Shown one piece after another: positions 15,812-22,767 of a stretch of DNA of 25,468 nucleotides. The notes below the pieces were generated by a model. The model had not been told where the DNA came from. It worked only from the letters and a program-made list of their open reading frames with translations, and did no database searches. Position numbers and translations under genes: made by a program. Source of the DNA: Ruminococcus flavefaciens (GTDB lineage Bacteria; Bacillota; Clostridia; Oscillospirales; Ruminococcaceae); the NCBI GenBank assembly GCA_002309635.1, contig DBXO01000045.1, positions 1 to 25,468 on the forward strand, given 5' to 3'. Positions within the stretch are counted from its first letter, which is position 1; the number at the start of each line of letters is the position of its first letter.

Positions 15812-16756
15812 ATGGCAGATGTTATCAAAAAGGCTACCAGAGAAAGCTACGGCGAGGCTCTTAAGGAGCTTGCCGGGGAATACAAGGACTTGATAGTTCT
15901 CGACGCAGACCTTGCTGCTGCTACCAAGACAGGTATCTTCAAGAAGGCTTATCCCGACCGTTTCTTCGACTGCGGTATCGCAGAGGCTAATATGATGGGT
16001 GTTGCAGCAGGCCTTGCTGCATGCGGAAAAATTCCTTTCGCAAGCACATTCGCAATGTTCGCGGCAGGAAGAGCTTTTGAAATAGTAAGAAACTCTATCG
16101 GATATCCCCACCTCAATGTTAAGATAGGCGCTACACACGCAGGTATTTCAGTAGGTGAGGACGGCGCTACACATCAGTGCAACGAGGATATCGCTCTTAT
16201 GAGAACTATCCCGGGAATGACTATCATCAATCCCTGCGACGATGTTGAGGCTAAGGCTGCCGTAAGAGCTGCTCTTGACTTCAACGGTCCTGTGTATATG
16301 CGTTTCGGCAGACTTGCAGTTCCCGTTATCAACGACGCTGCAAGCTACAAGTTCGAGCTCGGCAAGGGTGTTGTCATGAAGGACGGTAAGGACGTTACTA
16401 TCGTCGCTACAGGTCTCATGGTAAACGAGGCTGTTGAAGCTACCAAAACTCTCGAGGCAGATGGTATCTCCGCAAGAGTTGTTAATATCCACACTATCAA
16501 GCCCCTCGACAAGGAGCTCATCTGCAAGTGCGCAAAGGAAACAGGTCTTATCGTTACCGCTGAGGAGCACAGTGTTATCGGCGGTCTTGGCTCTGCTGTT
16601 GCTGAGGCAGTTACAGAGTGCTGTCCTGTTCCCGTTGTCAAGATCGGTGTGAACGACGAGTTCGGTCACTCAGGTCCTGCTGTGGCTCTCCTTAAGGAGT
16701 TCGGTCTCTCGGCTGAGAATATAGTTAAGACAGTTAAGGCTAATCTTAAGAAGTAA
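15812..16756 (+). CDS. transketolase, C-terminal (pyrimidine-binding) subunit
   Basis: This second half of the split transketolase has 314 residues. It carries the pyrimidine-binding domain with the catalytic Glu58 in DCGIAEANMMGVAAGLA, and then FASTFAMFAAGRAFEIVRN, GATHAGISVGEDGATHQ and VYMRFGR. The C-terminal transketolase domain follows (about 190-310: VTIVATGLMVNEAVEA, RVVNIHTIKPLD, TAEEHSVIGGLGSAVAE). A DXS or generic alpha-keto-acid decarboxylase subunit was considered, but the matching N-terminal gene directly upstream supports transketolase. GGAG lies upstream and the gene starts 5 nt after its partner. A strong hairpin terminator follows the stop. Confidence 0.96.
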   Translation: MADVIKKATRESYGEALKELAGEYKDLIVLDADLAAATKTGIFKKAYPDRFFDCGIAEANMMGVAAGLAACGKIPFASTFAMFAAGRAFEIVRNSIGYPHLNVKIGATHAGISVGEDGATHQCNEDIALMRTIPGMTIINPCDDVEAKAAVRAALDFNGPVYMRFGRLAVPVINDAASYKFELGKGVVMKDGKDVTIVATGLMVNEAVEATKTLEADGISARVVNIHTIKPLDKELICKCAKETGLIVTAEEHSVIGGLGSAVAEAVTECCPVPVVKIGVNDEFGHSGPAVALLKEFGLSAENIVKTVKANLKK

Positions 16757-16761
16757 TTGCG

Positions 16762-16785
16762 AAAGGGCGGAGCATTCCGCCCTTT
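16762..16785 (+). terminator. intrinsic terminator of the transketolase operon
   Basis: A perfect 10-bp stem AAAGGGCGGA/TCCGCCCTTT (16762-16771 with 16776-16785) has a GCAT loop and starts 5 nt after the stop. The T-tract is delayed (TTTTTT at 16797-16802), so termination may lean on the TTT of the stem itself. Confidence 0.8.
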
Positions 16786-16854
16786 ATGATTAATAGTTTT
16801 TTCGGACAGGCGGGGGACTGATCTGCCCGATATGTTTTTTAGGGGGAATATCGT

Positions 16855-17502
16855 ATGAAAAAGGATTCTATCGGCGGAGCTCTGTTTGTGGGCTTTCTGT
16901 TCATACTTCTGCTGCCTGCGGCGCTCGTCTTTTTGTCGCTCAACTCTATGACCGTTCCCGATGGAGGTGTTCTTACTGACTGCGTGGTTACCGAGTTCAT
17001 AAAGATCGGCAATACCAGCGAGACTAAGGTGCAGTATGTAAATTCGGCAGGACAGACAGTAAATGCGCGTATCTCAAACGGTATAGGCGGCAGATCTGCT
17101 TATGCGGGAGAGCATGTAAAGTGTTATGTCTATGATGACAACCCATATGAGGTATACAAGGATCCGGATAAGATGGCAGGTATATTTATGTATGCGGGTG
17201 CTGCTGGCTCGGTGATACTGGGCATTATTCTGACGGCAGTGCTTCTTAGAAAGCGGGGCGTTCAGGGATACCTTATCAAAAACGGCGTTCAGACCCAGGG
17301 CACAATCACAAATGTGGTCATCAAGGGCGGTGGAAACAGCTTTGTACAGTGCGTCTGCGATTACAGCTTCTCCGACAGCAGCGGACAGATACACACGGGC
17401 AGGCATACTTTTATGCCCAATAAAAGAGTAAGTATCGGTAACTACTTCCCAGTGCTCTATGCTGAAAAGGGCGGAAAGATACTTTCAGACATTGTTGAGT
17501 AA
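16855..17502 (+). CDS. DUF3592-like two-helix membrane protein (215 aa)
   Basis: The product has transmembrane helices at about residues 8-28 and 106-130. A beta-rich extracytoplasmic domain lies between them (DCVVTEFIKIGNTSETKVQY...KCYVYDDNPYEVY). A second copy of a similar beta domain follows the second helix (VQTQGTITNVVIKGG...YSFSDSSGQIHTG...YFPVLYAEKGG). The two domains look like a duplicated DUF3592-type unit, in which a 'GxVxxV' strand is followed by a 'G..v.V.Y.p..P' ending. Function is unknown in that family. AGGGGGAA precedes the ATG. I see no convincing promoter in the 69-nt gap after the transketolase terminator; read-through could supply transcription. Confidence 0.75.
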   Translation: MKKDSIGGALFVGFLFILLLPAALVFLSLNSMTVPDGGVLTDCVVTEFIKIGNTSETKVQYVNSAGQTVNARISNGIGGRSAYAGEHVKCYVYDDNPYEVYKDPDKMAGIFMYAGAAGSVILGIILTAVLLRKRGVQGYLIKNGVQTQGTITNVVIKGGGNSFVQCVCDYSFSDSSGQIHTGRHTFMPNKRVSIGNYFPVLYAEKGGKILSDIVE

Positions 17503-17522
17503 ACCGGAATTATTATGTGTGT

Positions 17523-17547
17523 GGGGCGGATAATATCCGCCCCTTTT
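17523..17547 (+). terminator. intrinsic terminator after the DUF3592-like gene
   Basis: GGGGCGGAT (17523-17531) and ATCCGCCCC (17535-17543) form a 9-bp stem with an AAT loop, followed by TTTT. It lies 20 nt after the stop codon. Confidence 0.85.
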
Positions 17548-17736
17548 GGGTTAGTTACAGCGGGGCGCTGTCACTGCAAAAAGTTCTCTCTGTAACAGGG
17601 CTGAAATGAGGGCATTTTCAATGCAAAACCGTTGAATATCGGAAAAGATACCCCAGAAGTGTATTATTTGTATGGACAGCTGTTAATGCAAAAAATACCG
17701 CTGACTCTGATTTTCGGGGCGTTTACTCCTTGTTTG
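17548..17736. other. non-coding gap with short inverted repeats
   Basis: This gap holds no ORF with a ribosome binding site. It contains CAGCG/CGCTG (17558-17562 with 17565-17569), too tight to be a simple hairpin, and GTTACAG (17554-17560) complementary to CTGTAAC (17590-17596). The word ATGCAAAA occurs twice (near 17631 and 17687). Nothing here fits a known RNA. Confidence 0.4.
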
Positions 17737-17764
17737 TTGATTTTTTGTCCTTTTCGGGTATAAT
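17737..17764 (+). promoter_or_regulatory. promoter for the small secreted protein
   Basis: TTGATT (17737-17742), a 16-nt spacer and TATAAT (17759-17764) make a plausible housekeeping promoter. The predicted leader carries a small hairpin with a GAAA tetraloop (TACGG/CCGTA, 17782-17795) just before the ribosome binding site. Confidence 0.7.
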
Positions 17765-17823
17765 CATATATGTAAGATGAATACGGGAAACCGTAATATA
17801 TGATACCGAAAGGAAGAATCCAT

Positions 17824-18165
17824 ATGAAAAAGAGCTTTATCGGTGCTGCTCTGGCGCTTACACTTTTAGTTCCCGTTTCTGTCGGTTCGGCCGGCAGTGC
17901 AAGCGGAAATGCCTCGTTCTGCACGAGCATCACAGCTTCGGCTGCTGAGATGCAGGCACAAGCAGCAAAACCGCCGGCAGGGTACAGACATTACCGTGTT
18001 ATCAGGGATTTCAAGGCTTATAAGGTCATTGATAACAGGCGCGATATCAGAATAGTAAGACAGTACAGAAGGGGACAGTCCGTTTACGTTGACAACAGGG
18101 GCTATGACAGGGACGGCTTTTATCTTGCTCCGTATAAGAACTGCCTTGCACTTCTCAGAGGCTGA
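17824..18165 (+). CDS. small secreted basic protein, unknown (113 aa)
   Basis: The product begins with a clear signal peptide (MKKSF, hydrophobic residues 6-22) and a long Ser/Ala/Gly region; the likeliest cleavage is after ASA at residue 40. The mature part, about 72 residues, is rich in Arg and Tyr (RHYRVIRDFKAYKVIDNRR, IVRQYRRGQSVYVDNRGY) and strongly basic. Its alternating polar and aromatic pattern suggests a small beta barrel, perhaps SH3-like, but I cannot assign a family. AAAGGAAG sits 7 nt before ATG 17824. With its own promoter and terminator it is a single-gene unit. A cell-wall or polysaccharide-binding role is speculation from charge. Confidence 0.8.
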   Translation: MKKSFIGAALALTLLVPVSVGSAGSASGNASFCTSITASAAEMQAQAAKPPAGYRHYRVIRDFKAYKVIDNRRDIRIVRQYRRGQSVYVDNRGYDRDGFYLAPYKNCLALLRG

Positions 18166-18230
18166 TCACTCACTTTTTTTGTTCTATCAATAAAATTTCC
18201 CTCCTCTTTTAAATCACTTTGTTTTTATCG

Positions 18231-18261
18231 TAAAAGGGCGCACGTATGGTGCGCCCTTTTA
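18231..18261 (+). terminator. strong intrinsic terminator after the small secreted protein
   Basis: A perfect 13-bp stem TAAAAGGGCGCAC/GTGCGCCCTTTTA (18231-18243 with 18249-18261) has a 5-nt loop. The A- and T-rich ends make it potentially bidirectional. It lies 65 nt after the stop. The region 18166-18230 before it and 18262-18350 after it hold no recognisable gene. Confidence 0.85.
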
Positions 18262-18355
18262 CGGCTGTGCAGCGTGAATATCGGAACTGGCGCTGGTCAA
18301 GTGCCATACAGGATCAGTTCCGGCTCTTGGTCCTGAAAAAAATTTTGGAAAAGGC

Positions 18356-18384
18356 TTGACAAAGCTGTGATTACATGGTATAAT
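18356..18384 (+). promoter_or_regulatory. perfect-consensus promoter of the rplJL operon
   Basis: TTGACA (18356-18361), exactly 17 nt of spacer, and TATAAT (18379-18384) match the housekeeping consensus at every position, as expected for a ribosomal protein operon. Confidence 0.95.
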
Positions 18385-18390
18385 TATCAA

Positions 18391-18565
18391 GCTGTGAAAT
18401 ATACAGCATCGTATTCTAAAGACAGCTGGCAGAGCTCACGCTCAGTAAGTCCCGCCGAGGAATAGCAATTGATAGAATTATCATTGTCCATTCTGCGCTG
18501 TCGGAATGGGCATTTTTATTGCTCTCTCTGAATACGATAAAAATCATTCGGAGGTGAATACACAC
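18391..18565 (+). ncRNA. L10 leader (ribosomal protein autoregulatory element)
   Basis: This leader precedes rplJ and holds the L10-leader hallmark, a purine-rich bulge region with CGCCGAGG at 18453-18460 downstream of AGACAGCTGGCAG. In Bacillus the L10-L12 complex binds such a leader and promotes transcription termination. Additional structure includes a 5' hairpin GCTGT/ACAGC (18391-18407). A perfect long-range 9-bp pairing (ATCGTATTC 18408-18416 with GAATACGAT 18530-18538) encloses the leader and the terminator hairpin. The class call is by position and motif memory, not by covariance search. Confidence 0.85.
18485..18520 (+). terminator. attenuator terminator within the rplJ leader
   Basis: TGTCCATTCT (18485-18494) pairs with GGAATGGGCA (18503-18512), ten pairs including two G-T, followed by TTTTTATT. 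It sits 46 nt before the rplJ start and downstream of the L10-binding region, the expected place for an autoregulated terminator. Confidence 0.8.
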
Positions 18566-19081
18566 ATGCCAAGCAATGCTGTACTCGAAGCAAAGAAGGC
18601 TAAGGTCGAGAAACTCACCGAGATCATCAAGAACTCCGTTTCAGGCGTTCTCGTTGACTACAAGGGTATCACTGTTGAAGAGGATACCAAGCTCAGAAAA
18701 GAGCTCCGTGAGGCAGGCGTTAACTACTTTGTAGAAAAGAACACAATGCTTCTCCGCGCTTTCAAGGAATGCGGTATCGAGGGCTTTGAAGAGGCTCTCA
18801 ACGGTACTACTGCTCTCGCTGTTTCAAGTGACGATCAGACTGCTCCCGCAAGAATCCTCGGTAAGTTTGCTGAGAAGGCAGGCGATGAGAAGTTCAATCT
18901 GAAGGCAGGTTTCGTTGAAGGTGAGATCTACGATCAGGCAGGAGTTGTTGCTCTTTCCAAGATCCCCTCAAAGGACGTCCTTCTCGCTCAGCTCGTTGGC
19001 TCTCTCCAGGGCCCTCTCCAGAAGCTGGCTGCTACTCTCAACGCTGTTGCAGACAAGAAGAAGGAAGAGGAAGCTGCTTGA
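18566..19081 (+). CDS. rplJ: 50S ribosomal protein L10
   Basis: L10 forms the base of the ribosomal stalk and binds L7/L12 dimers through its C-terminal helix. The 171-residue product starts MPSNAVLEAKKAKVEKLTEII and shows the typical VDYKGITVEEDTKLRKELREAGV and YFVEKNTMLLRAF segments. It ends in an acidic-basic L12-binding helix (LQKLAATLNAVADKKKEEE). ATG 18566 is set by GGAGGTG 9 nt upstream; an earlier in-frame ATG at 18506 lies inside the attenuator hairpin. rplL follows after about 100 nt, and codon use is strongly biased. rplKA does not precede it in this window. Confidence 0.98.
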   Translation: MPSNAVLEAKKAKVEKLTEIIKNSVSGVLVDYKGITVEEDTKLRKELREAGVNYFVEKNTMLLRAFKECGIEGFEEALNGTTALAVSSDDQTAPARILGKFAEKAGDEKFNLKAGFVEGEIYDQAGVVALSKIPSKDVLLAQLVGSLQGPLQKLAATLNAVADKKKEEEAA

Positions 19082-19180
19082 TCGCTGCTTAGTTCTTCAC
19101 ACACGTTCCGCGGAGATGTGCTCCGCATACTAAATCTATCGCCCTTATGAGGCAAATACTATTAAAAGGAGATTATTATC

Positions 19181-19555
19181 ATGGCTTCTGAGAAGATCAC
19201 AAAATTTGTAGAAGATATCAAGACTCTTTCTGTTCTCGAGCTTTCTGAGCTCGTTGACGCTATTCAGGAGGAATTCGGTGTAACAGCTGCTATCGCTGCT
19301 GCTCCTGCTGCAGGCGGTGCTGCAGGCGGCGCTGCTGCTGCTAAGACAGAGTTCGACGTAATCCTTGCTTCCTTCGGTGACGCTAAGATGGCTGTTATCA
19401 AGGTTGCTAAGGAAGTTCTCGGTCTTGGCCTTAAGGAGGCTAAGGAGGTAGTTGAGGGTGCTCCCAAGGCTATCAAGGAAGGCGTTTCCGAGGCTGAGGC
19501 TAACGAGCTCAAGGCTAAGTTTGAAGAGGCTGGCGCTACTATCGAAATCAAGTAA
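19181..19555 (+). CDS. rplL: 50S ribosomal protein L7/L12
   Basis: This 124-residue acidic stalk protein recruits translational GTPases. The N-terminal dimerisation helix (ITKFVEDIKTLSVLELSELVDAIQEEFGV) is followed by the flexible Ala/Gly/Pro hinge (about 35-55). The conserved C-terminal domain follows, with KMAVIKVAKEVLGLGLKEAKEVVE and GATIEIK. AAAAGGAG lies about 9 nt before the ATG. L12 is made in multiple copies relative to L10, and the roughly 100-nt gap between the genes probably contains its own translation signal. A strong terminator follows; rpoB is not downstream, unlike in most bacteria. Confidence 0.98.
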   Translation: MASEKITKFVEDIKTLSVLELSELVDAIQEEFGVTAAIAAAPAAGGAAGGAAAAKTEFDVILASFGDAKMAVIKVAKEVLGLGLKEAKEVVEGAPKAIKEGVSEAEANELKAKFEEAGATIEIK

Positions 19556-19575
19556 TCTATTACTTTGATGCTCAC

Positions 19576-19616
19576 GAAAGGGGCTGTACCTTCGGGTACA
19601 GCCTTTCTTGTTTTAT
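19576..19616 (+). terminator. intrinsic terminator of rplJL
   Basis: A 9-bp stem GGCTGTACC/GGTACAGCC (19582-19590 with 19595-19603) has the stable TTCG tetraloop. The stem is extended by AAAGG/CTTT and followed by TTGTTTTATTTTA. Confidence 0.93.
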
Positions 19617-19671
19617 TTTATAAAACAGGCTTCTGCTGATTGTCTGAAACGCCGATAATACTTGCGTTTTA

Positions 19672-19700
19672 TTGACTTGCTTTGTGAACTGTGCTATAAT
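19672..19700 (+). promoter_or_regulatory. promoter of the CAP-dockerin gene
   Basis: TTGACT (19672-19677), a 17-nt spacer and TATAAT (19695-19700) form a near-consensus promoter. The expected start near 19707 gives a leader of about 100 nt with one short hairpin (GACCG/CGGTC, 19765-19769 with 19778-19782). Confidence 0.88.
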
Positions 19701-19806
19701 TTGATTGGGATATGATTTTAGTCATGGTATTGTTAAAGTGTGTATTTTCTGTACGCTCTGTGCTGACCGGTTTGCTTCGGTCCCTGAGCCAAAAGGAGGC
19801 ATTACT

Positions 19807-20568
19807 ATGAAGAAAATTACGGCAATTCTTAGTTCAGTGGTCTTTGCAGCGGCTTTTATAATCGCTCCTACCACGTTTGCATCGACAGTCGGTAATACAT
19901 TTGTGACAGAGACAGAACATCAGGCGGTACATGCGGTAAATACTGCTTCATATGCGGAGCAGGTAGTTGAGCTCGTCAATAACGAAAGACGCAGCAGGGG
20001 CATCAGAGAGATCAGGACATTTCCGCTCCTTGCACAGGCGGCAACTATTCGTGCTAACGAGATCATTCAGAAGTGGGATCATACACGTCCCGACGGCAGA
20101 TCATGCTTTACGGTAATCAGCGATCTTGGTATAAAAAGCACCGCGAGAGGCGAGAATATTGGTATGGGCTACGGTACCCCATCTGCGGTTGTTCAGGGCT
20201 GGATGGAGTCAGATGGCCACCGTGACAATATCCTTAACGGCAATTTCAACTACATAGGCGTGGGCTGCGTCGATCATAACGGCGTGCTCTACTGGACACA
20301 GGAGTTTATCGGCTCAAATGAGGATATCGCAGGAGCTTACCTGCCCTCACAGGGCGGCGGACGCAGCTGTGATCTCAACGGCGACGGTATCACGGACGCT
20401 GTTGACGCTTCTATGGTGCTGGCAGATTATGCGGCTGTTTCGGCAAGAAAAAGCGCCAGACTCGATCAGAACCAGCGTTCCCGTGCTGATATGAACGGAG
20501 ACAGCATTGTGGACGCCGTTGACGCTTCTATTGTTTTAAGTATTTATGCTGCTAATTCAGCACGGTAA
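19807..20568 (+). CDS. secreted CAP/SCP-domain protein with C-terminal dockerin
   Basis: This 253-residue exported protein combines two modules. The signal peptide covers about residues 1-26 (KK start, hydrophobic core, FAS). A CAP (SCP/PR-1-like) domain spans about 48-168 with His92 (KWDHTRPDGR), Glu116 (RGENIGMGYG) and His138 (SDGHRDNIL), the usual cleft residues, and the closing WTQEF. A dockerin spans 187-253 with two well-formed calcium loops, DLNGDGITDAVD (189-200) and DMNGDSIVDAVD (228-239), each followed by a similar helix. CAP function in bacteria is mostly unknown. The dockerin should attach it to a cohesin-bearing scaffoldin. ATG 19807 follows AAAAGGAGG; an upstream frame extension would start before the transcript is long enough. 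Confidence 0.93.
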   Translation: MKKITAILSSVVFAAAFIIAPTTFASTVGNTFVTETEHQAVHAVNTASYAEQVVELVNNERRSRGIREIRTFPLLAQAATIRANEIIQKWDHTRPDGRSCFTVISDLGIKSTARGENIGMGYGTPSAVVQGWMESDGHRDNILNGNFNYIGVGCVDHNGVLYWTQEFIGSNEDIAGAYLPSQGGGRSCDLNGDGITDAVDASMVLADYAAVSARKSARLDQNQRSRADMNGDSIVDAVDASIVLSIYAANSAR

Positions 20569-20573
20569 ATTCC

Positions 20574-20708
20574 GCGCCTGTATGGCGGTGTATGCATATT
20601 GAGATTTATATGTGGATTTGTTGAGGGAGGAACCTTTTTCAAAAGGGGTCTCCCTCAATGAGCACATGCAGGCTTCAATGCACATACACCGCTGTACAGG
20701 CGCTTTTT
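20574..20708 (+). repeat. large nested inverted repeat / terminator-like structure
   Basis: Outer arms 20574-20602 and 20674-20703 are complementary over nearly 30 nt with a few mismatches (GCGCCTGTA and GCGGTGTATG blocks). They enclose an inner hairpin (TTGAGGGAG 20621-20629 with CTCCCTCAA 20650-20658, continuing inward as CCTTTT/AAAAGG). The right outer arm ends directly in TTTTT (20704-20708). It begins 6 nt after the CAP-dockerin stop, so it can act as that gene's terminator, though it is far larger than usual. Confidence 0.7.
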
Positions 20709-20721
20709 GCTGCGGACGTTT

Positions 20722-20749
20722 GTTAACAAAAAGTTAATGAATTGTTAAC
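20722..20749. promoter_or_regulatory. three GTTAA boxes at 11-bp spacing, candidate operator
   Basis: GTTAAC (20722), GTTAAT (20733) and GTTAAC (20744) begin exactly 11 bp apart, so all face nearly the same side of the helix. They end 15 bp upstream of the -35 of the LRR-dockerin promoter, a position suited to an activator or a cooperative regulator. No known regulator is assigned. Confidence 0.5.
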
Positions 20750-20764
20750 TGTAGGATGGAAATA

Positions 20765-20793
20765 TTGCATTTGTCAGGGGGGTATGCTATAAT
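20765..20793 (+). promoter_or_regulatory. promoter of the LRR-dockerin gene
   Basis: TTGCAT (20765-20770), a 17-nt spacer ending GGTATGC, and TATAAT (20788-20793) form a good housekeeping promoter. The leader before the ATG is about 40 nt. Confidence 0.85.
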
Positions 20794-20838
20794 TGAAAAA
20801 ATAATCAGCACAAAACATCATATCAGGAGGAACAGACC

Positions 20839-22755
20839 ATGAAAAACAAAAGAATAATAGCTGCTGTTACGGCAGTACTTATGGCAGGAAGCGCTTTTTC
20901 GGCTCAGCTGACTGTTGGTGCCGAGGATAATTCGGTCTCAAATATCACCGTCAATAATATAAACAACAAAGAAGCAGTAACTAAGGACGGAGTGATATAT
21001 CATTTGTTTTATGACTATGCAGCGGCATACCGTTTGACAGATGAATACGAATATGCGGAAGAGCCTTTTGATATCGTTATTCCCGACGAGATAAACGGCC
21101 TGCCAGTTACCGAGATAAGCCCCGAGGCTTTTTCTTCAACTGAGTTGCAGAGCGTTAAGTTCGGCAAGAATATCAGAACCATCGGCGATTATGCGTTCTA
21201 CAACTGTAAGGCTCTTACTGAGACAGAGTTTCCCGATACTCTCGAAATTATAGGCAACTGTGCTTTCAAATCGTGCAGGGGACTGAAAAAAATAAGTTTT
21301 GAAAATAAGCTTGTAAGCATAGGAAGAAAGGCGTTTCAGGAATGCAAAGTCCTTGAAGCACTTGAGTTCCCCGACAGTCTGAAAAAGATCAGTGATAATG
21401 CTTTTGAAGGCTGCATGGAGCTGAAAGAAGTAAAATTCGGCAAGAATCTTGAATATATCGGTGATTACGCTTTTAACAGCTGCGGCGGTATCAAAGAAGT
21501 AAGTCTGGGTGATAAGGTCTCTTTTGTGGGCAAAAAAGCGTTCTATGAGGACGGTCTGAGATACTTTGAGATACCAGCGGGCGTAAAGGAGCTTGAGGGT
21601 TGTCCTGTCAGGGCATATGCTGAAGCAAGAAGCACGTTCCCTGCTATAAGGATCATCAATCCCGAATGCGTTCTTAAGGGCAGCAGAGGTGAATGGTATG
21701 ACTTCGTCATTGTTTGCGACGAGGGCTCTGAAGCCGAGAAATTTGCTAAGGAGAATGACCTGAGATACGGTACTCCCGAGCAGTATGAAAAAGGTGAGTA
21801 CAAAAACGATATTGCGGAGCTGCCTCACGGAAATACTTCATGGTTCAGCTCAGATACTATGAAGTGGAGATATGTTGACGACGGCTTTGAGGTGTTCGAT
21901 ATCTGCATGGGCGACGGTGAGGAGCTAATTATCCCCGATGAGATAGACGGAGTTCCCGTTGTCAGCGTAAGCAACAGCGCTGAGTATCGTACTTGTAATG
22001 CCAGGCTGAAAAAGATCGTCTTCGGTAAAAACGTAAGAAGAATAAATAACATGGCATTTATGGATTATGAAGCTCTTGAAGAGGTGGAATTCGGTGAAAG
22101 CCTTGAAGATATAGGAAATAGTGCGTTTATGGATTGCAGGTCACTTAAGAAGGTGACTTTTAATGCGGATTGTCCGCTTAAATGCCTTAAGTTTGGTACC
22201 TTTTCTTTGACCGGGATCGATACGATAATACTTCCAAAGCATCTGGAATATGTAGAGCAATTTGCAATGAATATAGTCCACTTTTTGGATTACAGTAATT
22301 ACACTCTGATCGCTGTGCTCAATCCCGACTGCGAGTTTGAACCCTATTCTGTAAGGTCCAGTTGCCCGTTTATTATCGGCTTTGGCGGTTCTACTGCTGA
22401 AAAGTATGCACGGGAGAACGGCATGAAATATCAGGAGTTCGGTTCTGAGGATGAAATTATAAAGGCGGCATCAGAAAGACCTGAAAATCCGAAAGACCTG
22501 GATCCGATGTACGTTAACCGCCTTGCAGGCGACGCAAACTGCGACGGCACAGTTGATCTTTCCGACGCTGTTACTATCATGCAGGCTCTTGCAAATCCCA
22601 ACAAGTACGGTCTGAACGGCACACACGAAAAGCATATCACCGCACAGGGCGTTATAAACGGAGACGTCCACGGCTGCACGGACGGTATCACATCTATCGA
22701 CGCGCTGTGGATACAGGATTACCTCCTCGGCGATTTCGATTCGTTTGATGACTGA
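20839..22755 (+). CDS. secreted BspA-type leucine-rich-repeat protein with C-terminal dockerin
   Basis: This 638-residue exported protein has a signal peptide at about 1-28 (KNKR start; cleavage near GAED). Two blocks of BspA/TpLRR-type leucine-rich repeats follow, about 85-250 and 355-500. Repeat units resemble 'IGDYAFYNCKAL...FPDTLEI' at about 23-residue spacing, broken by 'NPDCEFEP' and 'AEKYAREN' capping segments that recur in both halves. The dockerin is at about 560-638: loop one is DANCDGTVDLSD (565-576), then NPNKYG, and loop two is the variant GDVHGCTDGITSID, one residue longer than standard. The family mediates adhesion in other bacteria; here the dockerin implies attachment to a scaffoldin. 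AGGAGG lies 8 nt before the ATG. It converges with the GH9 gene. Confidence 0.93.
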   Translation: MKNKRIIAAVTAVLMAGSAFSAQLTVGAEDNSVSNITVNNINNKEAVTKDGVIYHLFYDYAAAYRLTDEYEYAEEPFDIVIPDEINGLPVTEISPEAFSSTELQSVKFGKNIRTIGDYAFYNCKALTETEFPDTLEIIGNCAFKSCRGLKKISFENKLVSIGRKAFQECKVLEALEFPDSLKKISDNAFEGCMELKEVKFGKNLEYIGDYAFNSCGGIKEVSLGDKVSFVGKKAFYEDGLRYFEIPAGVKELEGCPVRAYAEARSTFPAIRIINPECVLKGSRGEWYDFVIVCDEGSEAEKFAKENDLRYGTPEQYEKGEYKNDIAELPHGNTSWFSSDTMKWRYVDDGFEVFDICMGDGEELIIPDEIDGVPVVSVSNSAEYRTCNARLKKIVFGKNVRRINNMAFMDYEALEEVEFGESLEDIGNSAFMDCRSLKKVTFNADCPLKCLKFGTFSLTGIDTIILPKHLEYVEQFAMNIVHFLDYSNYTLIAVLNPDCEFEPYSVRSSCPFIIGFGGSTAEKYARENGMKYQEFGSEDEIIKAASERPENPKDLDPMYVNRLAGDANCDGTVDLSDAVTIMQALANPNKYGLNGTHEKHITAQGVINGDVHGCTDGITSIDALWIQDYLLGDFDSFDD

Positions 22756-22767
22756 TAAACAATAATT

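Noticed and set aside
18506..18565. N-terminal extension of L10 from ATG 18506
   Set aside because: It starts within the attenuator hairpin, lacks a ribosome binding site, and L10 homologues begin at the ATG at 18566.
21136..21828. 230-codon open frame on the minus strand
   Set aside because: It mirrors the LRR repeats on the opposite strand, so the repeated pattern is derived from the real gene.
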